Positions 15,510 through 22,957 of a stretch of DNA of 35,057 nt are shown one piece after another; within the stretch, counting starts at the first letter, position 1; every line of letters starts with the position of its first letter. This DNA is from Alphaproteobacteria bacterium (GTDB lineage Bacteria > Pseudomonadota > Alphaproteobacteria > Rhizobiales > Hyphomicrobiaceae): NCBI GenBank assembly GCA_022600345.1, contig JAHZKP010000150.1, positions 1 through 35,057 on the forward strand, written 5' to 3'. The notes beneath the pieces are model-generated. The model was not told the DNA's origin, searched no databases, and was given only the letters and a program-made list of their open reading frames with translations. The translations under genes were made by a program, and so were the position numbers.

Positions 15510-15878
15510 ATGGACCCGCGTTTCGTAACCCGTAACATGCATGCTTATCTCGACTACCCCGTCGCCCTCAGCCTGATGACGCTGCCGTTTGTCTTGCAAT
15601 TGGGCAGCTCTCATCCAATGGCACTATGGCTGGCCGTCGTCACCGGCGCGGCAGCTTTCATCCTGACCGTTTTTACCGATCACAAGCTGGGTGTCTTCCG
15701 CGTCATCCCCTATGCAGGCCATCTGGCTGTCGATTTCACGGTCGGCCTGGTATTCGCCATCGCCCCGTTCGCGCTTGGCTTCGCTGGCATCGATGCCTGG
15801 TACTACTGGCTCAATGCCGCAGCCGTATTCACCGTCGTCAGCCTCAGTGAACCAAATGAAGTAGCAGGTGCAGGTTGA
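15510..15878 (+). CDS. Small four-helix membrane protein, SPW-like
   Basis: 122 residues with four membrane segments (about 15-33, 38-56, 70-92 and 95-112). The two halves each contain a Pro-Phe hairpin motif (LPFVLQLGS and APFALGFAG) like the SPW and APF motifs of the protein encoded at 24562-24912, so I place it near the SPW-repeat family. Function is unknown. The ATG has aaagg 12 bases upstream, which is weak. It follows the YHS gene after 90 bp, on the same strand, and may share its MarR-controlled transcript, subject to the hairpin between them. Confidence 0.8.
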   Translation: MDPRFVTRNMHAYLDYPVALSLMTLPFVLQLGSSHPMALWLAVVTGAAAFILTVFTDHKLGVFRVIPYAGHLAVDFTVGLVFAIAPFALGFAGIDAWYYWLNAAAVFTVVSLSEPNEVAGAG

Positions 15879-15907
15879 TGGCAGGAGGGACGCAACGCCG
15901 GCCTCTT

Positions 15908-16036
15908 GCGGTTCCGCCCCCTTTTTACGGGGGCGGACGGAATGCGATTCACTTAGGCCCGGTTGGCAATCAACAGCAGCACCGCACATGAAACGCCAGG
16001 GGACCAAGTGATCGTGGCATTCCCAGGCCGGGGGTG
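15908..16036 (-). repeat. Palindromic element, full copy B (inverted)
   Basis: Reverse-complement relative to copy A at 11763-11895. gttccgccccctttttacgg, then gggcggacggaatgc, is the C/G hairpin end; ggggaccaagtgatcgtggc, then attcccaggccgggggtg, is the other end. Copies A and B face each other across the TIR-to-SPW-like gene block. Confidence 0.8.
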
Positions 16037-16170
16037 GGCGACACTGGCGAGCCGGCGTGATCTGTAGGACGTGCAAGCTCAGCAAAAAACACCGCCAATC
16101 GGACAGTGACGGAACCGCAAGCTGTGCGCTACGCTGCGCCAACGCTCCCTGCCGTCTCAGAGAGAATTGG

Positions 16171-16785
16171 ATGTCTAACACTTGCCTTCACCTGCAAATT
16201 GAAAATGACGCCACCCGGTTCGCAGATCTTGGAGTGGCTAAATTCAGCAGCATTCTGAACGCCAATGACGTCGCTGCATTGGATGCAATGTTCCCAACGC
16301 TGCCACCGCGAACCGCAGGCGCGCGCAGCGAAGCCTTCACCTCAGGTGCCAGGGCTTTTCTTGGCTCTCAGTCTTCGCTGACCGCACTTGCCAGCAACCT
16401 CCTTGGTTTCTCGAATGCCAACCTTTCCCGAATCCAGGTTTTCAATAAGTCCGAAGGTGCAAATTGGTTCGTTCCCTGGCATCAGGATCGCGCTGAAGAT
16501 GGCGCCGATAGGCCGGTTTCTACACTCGAGCAGACAGTTGCCCTCCGCATCCATCTTGATGATTGCAACGAAGATTGTGGCCCGCTGGAAGTCCTGCCAG
16601 GTTCGCATTTGAATGGCCGGTTGGACGCCAAAGCAATCAAGCAGAAATTGGCGAGCACCCGACCCTGGCTTTGCCTTGCTGAGCGCGGGGAAATCGTGGC
16701 CATGCGCCCCCTCTTGGTCCATCGCTCAAAACGAGCAACAAGACCTACAGCCCGGCGAGTTATTCATCTTGAATACAGTGGTTGA
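16171..16785 (+). CDS. PhyH-like Fe(II)/2-oxoglutarate dioxygenase
   Basis: 204-residue protein of the phytanoyl-CoA dioxygenase (PhyH) superfamily. The iron-binding triad can be assigned: His104 and Asp106 in VPWHQDRAED, and His184 in RPLLVHRSKRAT. Arg195 or Arg196, in ARRVIHLEYS, would bind 2-oxoglutarate. GPLEVLPGSH is the usual core strand motif. The substrate cannot be told; the family hydroxylates small metabolites, lipids and natural products. I chose the ATG at 16171; the frame extends upstream into repeat-like DNA. agagaa lies a few bases before it. It is alone on its strand, next to a palindromic repeat on one side and convergent with the methyltransferase. Confidence 0.87.
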   Translation: MSNTCLHLQIENDATRFADLGVAKFSSILNANDVAALDAMFPTLPPRTAGARSEAFTSGARAFLGSQSSLTALASNLLGFSNANLSRIQVFNKSEGANWFVPWHQDRAEDGADRPVSTLEQTVALRIHLDDCNEDCGPLEVLPGSHLNGRLDAKAIKQKLASTRPWLCLAERGEIVAMRPLLVHRSKRATRPTARRVIHLEYSG

Positions 16786-16799
16786 TCCCAAGCCCCACA

Positions 16800-17543
16800 T
16801 CACTCATCGCCCTCCGACTTCGCCATCCGCCCCGGTGTCGCCGGGATGATCTCGGGCAACACCAGCGCCTTCTTGGGTTTGGCGATCGGCGCCATCAATT
16901 CCTTGGCAGCTTCAACGATGATTACGCCAGCAAATCCTGGCATGATCCGCGCGCCCAACCGCTCCCAGGCAACCGCTGAGCGCAGCAGCATGTCGCGGCT
17001 GAACGGCGGTGCGTAGAGCGCTTCGGCCCAATCAACCGGCTCGAACATCGCATCGCGCAACATGCCTTCAAGTTGCGTCTTGCTGTAGGGATGGCCAAAG
17101 CCGAACGGTGTCCGGTCGGTCCGCGCCCAAATGCCCAGTCGATTTGGAACCACCATCATCAGGCGGCCTTCCGGCGTCAGCGTCCGCCACATCTCGCGCA
17201 AAAACGGTTGCACGCGCTCAGCCGTCTCAAATCCATGCACGACCAGCATCCGGTCGACCGAGTTGTCAGGCAGCGGCAGTTGCTCTTCGTCGATCAGGAC
17301 AGAATGCTTGCGCCCCTCGCGCGGCCACACCATCGCGCCTTGCCGCAACGGGTTGAATGAGCCGCAGCACGCCGACTGCAATCGGAATGCTCCAAGATAG
17401 GGGTTGGCATATCCGATGCCGATCATTACCCCGCCGGAGACCTTGCGCCAGCGCTGCTGAATGCGGCCGTTCACCAGCCGACGCACCACGGCCCCCAGGG
17501 GGCTGGCGTAAAAGTCTCGAAGCGTGGCGACATCGGTGTGCAT
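16800..17543 (-). CDS. Class I SAM-dependent methyltransferase
   Basis: 247-residue Methyltransf_11-like protein. The N-terminus DVATLRDFYASPLGAVVRR is typical of an alphaproteobacterial family usually found beside a glyoxalase II gene. The SAM-binding site is MIGIGYANPYL (about residues 40-50), followed by LPLPDNSVDRMLVVHGFE (motif around the acidic post-strand-4 region) and REMWRTLTPEGRLMMVVPNR. The substrate is unknown. The frame stays open far upstream (to 18578), but that part is antisense to the hydrolase gene. The ATG at 17543 fits the family start, although no good ribosome binding site precedes it. It is divergent from the gloB-like gene with 237 bp between. Confidence 0.9.
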   Translation of the reverse strand: MHTDVATLRDFYASPLGAVVRRLVNGRIQQRWRKVSGGVMIGIGYANPYLGAFRLQSACCGSFNPLRQGAMVWPREGRKHSVLIDEEQLPLPDNSVDRMLVVHGFETAERVQPFLREMWRTLTPEGRLMMVVPNRLGIWARTDRTPFGFGHPYSKTQLEGMLRDAMFEPVDWAEALYAPPFSRDMLLRSAVAWERLGARIMPGFAGVIIVEAAKELMAPIAKPKKALVLPEIIPATPGRMAKSEGDE

Positions 17544-17780
17544 GGTGGTGGTGTCTGGGGCCAATGTGATGAAAGAAAACGTTCCCCGCGGCCGTGTGGC
17601 GTCTATCGGCGCGCTGCGGTTGCATAAAGCCTGCCCGTTCGGGCAATCGCCTGTCGTTGTGAGCGGCCTCCATAAGCCCAATGTAATCGCATGTCGGTTG
17701 CAACTTTCTTGACGCAACCCGTCCCACACCTTTAGCCAGGATGTGTGATACCACCTCAATATCATCCTATGGAGGACGCC

Positions 17781-18548
17781 ATGTCGCTGAAAATCTATCA
17801 GTTCCCGGCCCGAGACGACAACTATGGCGTTCTGGTCCATGATCCAGATAGCGGCCTGACCGCATCGATCGATGCGCCTGAAACGGCAGCCGTAAAGGCA
17901 GCGCTCGCCCAAAATGGCTGGAAACTGACCCACATTTTCACCACCCACCACCACCAGGACCACGTTGAAGGCAACGCGGCGTTGAAGTCGGAAACCGGCT
18001 GCCGGATTATCGGCCCGCGCGGCGAGGCCGCCAAGATCCCCGGCCTCGATGACGAAGTTGGCGAAGGCGATACCTTCAAGTTCGGCAACTACGAGGTTGA
18101 GGTTCTGGAGACACCGGGCCACACCCTTGGCCACATCACTTATGTCATCCCGCAAGGCAAGGTGGCATTCGTCGGTGATACGATGTTTGCCATGGGCTGC
18201 GGACGGGTGTTCGAAGGCACGCATGAAATGATGTGGAACTCGCTCAACAAACTGCGCGGGCTTCCTGCCGGAACAACTATCTTTGCCGGCCACGAATACA
18301 CATTGTCGAACGCACGGTTCGCCGTCACAATCGAACCCGACAATGCCGCCCTCAAAGAGCGCCTCGCCAAAGTTGAAGCCCTTCGTGCAGAAGGTAGGCC
18401 GACCCTGCCCACAACCATCGACAAAGAACTGGCGACCAACAGCTTCCTGCGCGCCTGCGAGCCCGAGGTCAAAGCCGCACTGGGCATGCAGGATGCCCAA
18501 GACTGGCAGGTCTTTGGCGAAATTCGCACACGAAAGGACAACGCGTGA
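17781..18548 (+). CDS. gloB: Hydroxyacylglutathione hydrolase (glyoxalase II)
   Basis: Hydrolyses S-lactoylglutathione to lactate and glutathione, the second step of methylglyoxal detoxification. The 255 residues have the family length. The two-metal site is seen in TTHHHQDHVEGN, the His of ETPGHTLGH, the bridging Asp of VAFVGDTMF and the last His of FAGHEYTL. The C-terminal glutathione-binding helices follow (NARFAVTIEPDN; RPTLPTTIDKELATNSFLR). The ATG has ggagg 5 bases upstream. The stop overlaps the start of the cupin gene by 4 bases (GTGA), so the two are translationally coupled. Confidence 0.96.
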   Translation: MSLKIYQFPARDDNYGVLVHDPDSGLTASIDAPETAAVKAALAQNGWKLTHIFTTHHHQDHVEGNAALKSETGCRIIGPRGEAAKIPGLDDEVGEGDTFKFGNYEVEVLETPGHTLGHITYVIPQGKVAFVGDTMFAMGCGRVFEGTHEMMWNSLNKLRGLPAGTTIFAGHEYTLSNARFAVTIEPDNAALKERLAKVEALRAEGRPTLPTTIDKELATNSFLRACEPEVKAALGMQDAQDWQVFGEIRTRKDNA

Positions 18549-19012
18549 CCGGCGATCCGGGGGCAGCAAGTGCCGCAATGACCGCTGATGAGATCATCTC
18601 GCTGCTGGCAATGCAGCCCCACCCCGAGGGCGGATACTTCTGCGAAACTTTTCGCGACGAGGTGTCCGTCAGCGAGGAGGGGCGAGCTGCCTCGACAGCA
18701 ATTTATTTCCTGTTGAAGGCGGGGCAGTCCTCTCACTGGCATACCGTCGATGCCTCTGAGATCTGGCATTGGTATGCAGGCGCTCCGCTGAAACTGGGTA
18801 TCGCTCCCCCGCAAGGCCCGGCTAGACACGTCACGCTTGGAAACGACCTGATCGCCGGCCATCGGCCTCAGGCGGTCGTGCCTCCAGGTCACTGGCAGAG
18901 GGCTGAAAGCCTGGGCGACTATACGCTGGTGGGATGCACTGTGGCTCCCGGTTTCATGTTCGAGACTTTTGTCCTCGCACCGCCCGGTTTCGAACCGGGC
19001 AACGGGGCTTGA
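18545..19012 (+). CDS. Cupin protein of the DUF985 family
   Basis: 155-residue protein of the cupin_5 (DUF985) family. It has the markers HPEGGYFCETFRD (about residues 26-38), SSHWHTVDASEIWHWYAG with the metal-type His and Glu residues, and VVPPGHWQRAES and YTLVGCTVAPGF in the second cupin motif. The family's reaction is not settled. It starts with GTG four bases inside gloB, with aaagga 7 bases upstream; an ATG at 18578 is a possible second start. Coupling to glyoxalase II suggests a role near carbonyl or sugar stress, but this is inference. A short hairpin (gcccggtt-tcg-aaccgggc, 18982-19000) lies in its last codons. Confidence 0.9.
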   Translation: MTGDPGAASAAMTADEIISLLAMQPHPEGGYFCETFRDEVSVSEEGRAASTAIYFLLKAGQSSHWHTVDASEIWHWYAGAPLKLGIAPPQGPARHVTLGNDLIAGHRPQAVVPPGHWQRAESLGDYTLVGCTVAPGFMFETFVLAPPGFEPGNGA

Positions 19013-19369
19013 ACGCCGCATACGAAACCAGCGATCCCACGCCAATTCCTGGCAGGCCCGACTTTTCCACTGGTTACTCCATCAACGGGCAAGGCTCAAG
19101 CTCCTGGAATCCCTAAGCAAAATCCTGCTGTGTGAATCAGGCACCAGGCGTTGCCAGGGGTGCCTTGTGACCAGCGCGCGACTCACTCAAAACTTCGCCA
19201 TGGTTCGCACTTTGTGATTCGTGTTTTCTAAGGCCTCGATTCAACCGCCGCCTTAAGTGAGCGGCAATTCAAATCAGAGGCGCTAAAGCAACCGACGCAC
19301 AATCCCGCGATCCTCCTCAAGGGGCATTTCAAAATCTAAAAGTAAGAGCGCAAGCGGGGGCAGTTGAAA
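19013..19369. other. Intergenic region before the NYN gene
   Basis: 357 bp with no gene seen. The base composition turns A-rich just before the NYN gene (tttcaaaatctaaaagtaag), where its promoter probably lies; ggggg at 19356-19360 is its ribosome binding site. No repeats were recognised. Confidence 0.4.
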
Positions 19370-21481
19370 ATGAGGCGGGAGTCAGAAGGGTCTTTGCTGA
19401 GCACGGTGTTCGTTGACTACGACAACATCTATCTATCGCTCAAACGCAAAAACGAGGAAGCCGCAAAACGCTTCGCCAAGGACGCCGGTCACTGGTTGAC
19501 CGAAATCGCCTCCGGCCGGCTCATCACGCCGACCAACGGACCCGCGCTGACGACGCCGCGGCGCATCGTCATGAACCGCTGCTACGGCAACCCGGTGCCG
19601 CGCCGCAATTCGCATGACAACTCAACCGACATGAATTCTTTCCCGTTCGTGCGCCACCATTACCTGCGCGCCGGGTTTGAGGTTATCGATTGCCCGCCGC
19701 TGACCGCCCAACTCAAGAATTCAGCCGACATCCGCATGGTGATGGACGTCCGCGATTATCTGTTGCACGACACCTACTTCGATGAATTCATCATCCTGTC
19801 GGGCGATGCCGACTTCACACCGGTCCTGCATCGGTTGCGCCAGCATGCCCGCCGCACTGTGATCTACTCCAACGATTATACCGCAGCTCCATACACCGCC
19901 ATCAGCGATGGCGAAGTGCGCGAAGCCGATCTCATCGCGGCCTTGACCGATACTCAGGCGCCAAGCGTCGTCACCGAGGAAGTATCCTCGCGCAAGAGCC
20001 TGCCCAACCCTGAAGAGCAGGCCGATGTGCGTCAGGCTATCGTCACCGACGTCGTAAGCAATGTTCGCCAAACCAACCAGCCGTTGTTGTTGGAGGTTCT
20101 GGCCGATCGCGCAGTGCGCACGTTGGGCCGCGAGAAAACCGTCGGCACCGCCTGGGGGGGAGCGGGAAGTTTCCGCGATCTTCTGGTCAAGGATTTGCCC
20201 AAGGGCATCGAAGTGACCGAGCATGCACCCCACTACGTCTTTGATACGGCGCGCCAGGATGCGCCGGTGGAAGCGACAAGCGAGCCTCGTCCAGCCACAC
20301 CCAAGACAGAGCAGGTCGAGCGTCTGGCGACATCGTTCGGCGACGTTCGTCCCGAGCCGCTGGTCCCGGCATCCGTAGCTGGCCCGGCCATCTCGGCAAA
20401 CGCCCATCAGCAATCCCTGAACCAGGCGCCTCGTGCACCTGCCCAACAAGCAGCAACCGCGCCCGCTTCGGCAGTGGCTCCAAATCCCGCGGCCCTGCAG
20501 CCCCCGGCTCCCCTGGAAAGTGCGGCTCCGCCTATCCGCCCGCAGCCGATGGGCGACAGATATCCCACGCCTTCAGCCGCGCAACAGTCCAGTCAGGAAC
20601 CCCGCGGAACAACGGCACCAGAACACGCAGCACCCCAGGCCCCTGCCGCTGAACCCGCACCCGCTCAAGCAGGTGCACCACATCAGGCGCCCCGGCACGC
20701 TGCACCAGAGCCCTCGCCACAGCCCTCCGGGTTTGCCCAGCAGGTGACTGCTCAGCGTCCCGCTACCGCTCCTGCATCAGCGGCCACCGCGCAACCGGCT
20801 CCTCAGCAGCCGACGGTGAACCGCAATCCGGTATCCACCCAGAGCGACAACGCAAGTGCGATCCAGAAGTCGATCGCCCGCATCCACGAAGCCTGCCAGG
20901 CTCCGCCGATTTCTCCACCCGAATATCGGGTCCTGTTCGACGTGATGGCAGAAGAAATCACCGAAAACGGCCTGACCGGCACCCAGACGCTGGTCAACAT
21001 CTGCGAGCGTGGCAAGGCTCTGGGTATCGACGTCAGCAAAGACGATGCCCGCTTCATCCTTGAGGTGGTCAGCGAAGCCGATCCCTGGTTTGAGCAAGGC
21101 GCTTCATCAGGTCTGTTCGCAAGCCGCTTCCGCAACTTTGTCATCGCAAGGTGCAAAGGCTCAGGCCTGCAACTGTCCGCAACCGAGCTCGACCTGATCG
21201 AGGCCTGGTTCACCGGCGCAGCCCCGCGCGTCGCCGCAGAAGTTGAAACGCCCGCACCTGGCCCCGGTCAGCAGGCAGCTCCCACCCAGCCGGCACCGGC
21301 TCCTGCTGCCAACGCTCAAGCCGAGCGAGCGCAAAACCAGGAATGGTTTGCCAACGAGCCCCCGCAGGGCCAGGGCAGGGAAGTAGAAGCTGCTGCCGCG
21401 CAAGCCGGTGACTTCGGCCGCTACAGTAGCGATGACGAGGCCGACTTTCCGCGCGTGCTGCGCAATCGCAACCGCGCCTGA
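19370..21481 (+). CDS. NYN-domain (LabA/DUF88-like) protein with OST-HTH domain
   Basis: 703 residues. Residues 10-195 form a NYN domain, a PIN-like ribonuclease fold. The acidic cluster is complete: Asp16 and Asp18 (VFVDYDNIYLS), Asp120 and Asp126 (NSADIRMVMDVRDYL), Asp146 and Asp148 (ILSGDADFTPVL). An OST-HTH/LOTUS-like domain follows at about 215-293 (ADVRQAIVTDVV, GSFRDLLVKDLPKGI, HYVFD), a module linked to RNA binding. About 200 residues rich in Pro, Ala and Gln form a disordered linker, then a second helical domain (IARIHEACQAPPISPPEYRVL to ATELDLIEAWF) and another Ala/Pro-rich tail. It is likely an RNA-cleaving or RNA-binding factor, with unknown target. I prefer the ATG at 19370 because ggggg is 9 bases upstream; TTG at 19364 is possible. 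Confidence 0.88.
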   Translation: MRRESEGSLLSTVFVDYDNIYLSLKRKNEEAAKRFAKDAGHWLTEIASGRLITPTNGPALTTPRRIVMNRCYGNPVPRRNSHDNSTDMNSFPFVRHHYLRAGFEVIDCPPLTAQLKNSADIRMVMDVRDYLLHDTYFDEFIILSGDADFTPVLHRLRQHARRTVIYSNDYTAAPYTAISDGEVREADLIAALTDTQAPSVVTEEVSSRKSLPNPEEQADVRQAIVTDVVSNVRQTNQPLLLEVLADRAVRTLGREKTVGTAWGGAGSFRDLLVKDLPKGIEVTEHAPHYVFDTARQDAPVEATSEPRPATPKTEQVERLATSFGDVRPEPLVPASVAGPAISANAHQQSLNQAPRAPAQQAATAPASAVAPNPAALQPPAPLESAAPPIRPQPMGDRYPTPSAAQQSSQEPRGTTAPEHAAPQAPAAEPAPAQAGAPHQAPRHAAPEPSPQPSGFAQQVTAQRPATAPASAATAQPAPQQPTVNRNPVSTQSDNASAIQKSIARIHEACQAPPISPPEYRVLFDVMAEEITENGLTGTQTLVNICERGKALGIDVSKDDARFILEVVSEADPWFEQGASSGLFASRFRNFVIARCKGSGLQLSATELDLIEAWFTGAAPRVAAEVETPAPGPGQQAAPTQPAPAPAANAQAERAQNQEWFANEPPQGQGREVEAAAAQAGDFGRYSSDDEADFPRVLRNRNRA

Positions 21482-21504
21482 TAAAACGGGCAATCGCAAA
21501 TAAG

Positions 21505-21540
21505 AAAGGGCACGTACCATTGCGGTTCGTGCCCTTTTTT
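21505..21540 (+). terminator. Bidirectional terminator between convergent genes
   Basis: aaagggcacg-(13-base loop)-cgtgcccttt forms a ten-pair stem with T run after and A run before it. It therefore serves the NYN gene on the plus strand and the radical SAM gene on the minus strand. Confidence 0.92.
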
Positions 21541-21591
21541 ATATTCGTGTTGAATTCGTTGAATTGGATTCTGTGCGCCTCGCCGCGCCTC

Positions 21592-22572
21592 TTAAGAACA
21601 ACTGCCCCCGCCAAGCACGCAAAACTTGGAGCAGTGGGGATGACACAGCTTCACCGCGCCGCGTTCAAACATGCCGCCATCGGCCTTCGCAGCGGCATCT
21701 AAAGTCGCGCCCATTTCAAAGGCCAGATCGAACGGCAGCAAAGTACATGGCAACACCACCGGAGCCTCAGCCCCCTTCCGCTTGACCACCATTCGCGATG
21801 TCGCACACATCATGTCGGCTGGCTTCAGACCAAGGATATCCCAGCACGCCGTTGTAATTTCGGGCGTGTCGTGCACACCGTCCATTTCCGGAAACAACAC
21901 GAGCTGGCTGCTGTCATCAGCATCGACAGGCCAGCCATTTTCCGCCGCCAGCGCCCGGTAGGCTTCCCGCCCCTCAGCCTCGCTTTCGTAAAGACTGATC
22001 CGTCCGGCAATGGCCAATCGGAATCCGTTTTCCGCCAGCCATGCAATTCCCTCAAGCGCCTTGTCGAAGGCACCCGCCCCGCGCTCCTCATCGTGTAGCT
22101 CGCGCGAGTGATGATCCAGGCTGACCCGCATAGTGAGCTTGTCGCCAAGGCGCTGCTGCAGGTCCAAAAGCCGTTGTTTGACACCCGGGCGCTGCATTGG
22201 CTGCATGGCGTTGGTCAACACCAGAACTTCGAAGTCACGCGAAAGCGCATCTTCCAGCATGTCCAAAAAGTCAGGGTTCAAGAACGGCTCGCCCCCGGTG
22301 AAGCCGATTTCACGCGTCTTGGCGGTCTCCGCCTCCCTCAAGAACGCAGCCGTCTCCGCCGCCGAAATATAGACCAGCGCGTCGTTCTTCGGGCTGGAGA
22401 GAATGTAGCAGTTCTTGCATTCGATATTGCACAGCGTACCGGTGTTGATCCAAAGCGTATCGAGCTTCTTCAGCCAGACCCGCGCGCGTCTTTCCCCCTT
22501 CGCCGTCCAATCCGGGTCGGCAAATTTCTCATCAAGCTGCGGGCTCATAGAAGGCAGTGTCTCAATACTCAA
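21592..22572 (-). CDS. Radical SAM protein with C-terminal cysteine motif
   Basis: 326 residues. The 4Fe-4S cluster that cleaves SAM is bound by Cys48, Cys52 and Cys55 in TLCNIECKNCYI. The SAM-binding signature IGFTGGEPFLNPDF follows, then LVLTNAM and MRVSLDHHS. The C-terminus has four more Cys (310, 314, 318, 325, in KLCHPHCSKFCVLGGGSCS). This may be a small SPASM-like site for a second cluster, although shorter than classical SPASM. The substrate is unknown and no small precursor peptide gene is seen next to it. The start is TTG, with aagga 8 bases upstream; the in-frame ATG at 22548 has no ribosome binding site. It is convergent with the NYN gene. Confidence 0.92.
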   Translation of the reverse strand: MSIETLPSMSPQLDEKFADPDWTAKGERRARVWLKKLDTLWINTGTLCNIECKNCYILSSPKNDALVYISAAETAAFLREAETAKTREIGFTGGEPFLNPDFLDMLEDALSRDFEVLVLTNAMQPMQRPGVKQRLLDLQQRLGDKLTMRVSLDHHSRELHDEERGAGAFDKALEGIAWLAENGFRLAIAGRISLYESEAEGREAYRALAAENGWPVDADDSSQLVLFPEMDGVHDTPEITTACWDILGLKPADMMCATSRMVVKRKGAEAPVVLPCTLLPFDLAFEMGATLDAAAKADGGMFERGAVKLCHPHCSKFCVLGGGSCS

Positions 22573-22957
22573 TTCAGTTGTCCTTTTCGGTCAGTCATCG
22601 CTTGCCCGGTCGTGCCCCCATTCGAACGGACACCCGCAACTGTCTCTTTAAAAGATCGTCCCAGACCTATCACACGTGCTCCAACCACCGTACTCACAAT
22701 GGTTTTATTGGTCGGTGAGGAAGCAATCCAGTCAGCTCAACGGGTGAGCAACAAAGCACCGGCTGGCGATCGTTCAGGCCGCAGCGCTCTGACTTGTACG
22801 CGGTCTTCAAGTCGAAAAGTTGGACATCGTCACGTGATGGAGCGACACTTGGCTCCAGTGCTGACACACTTGCATTGTGCTCCCCGGGCCCAAACGCCAG
22901 GGCCCGAATAGACCAAGCCCTCATCTGCAATGACAGCCAACACCCAGCGAGGACCAA
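22573..22957. other. Divergent intergenic region, radical SAM / dehydrogenase
   Basis: 385 bp holding the promoters of two divergent genes. A perfect seven-pair hairpin, cgggccc-(8)-gggcccg, at 22885-22906 lies 51 bases before the dehydrogenase start and would be in its mRNA leader. No convincing gene is present, although a long plus-strand frame crosses the region from within the radical SAM gene. Confidence 0.4.

Noticed and set aside
16800-18578. Methyltransferase frame read as one 592-residue protein
   Set aside because: The upstream 345 codons are antisense to the glyoxalase II gene and look like no protein; the family start is at 17543.
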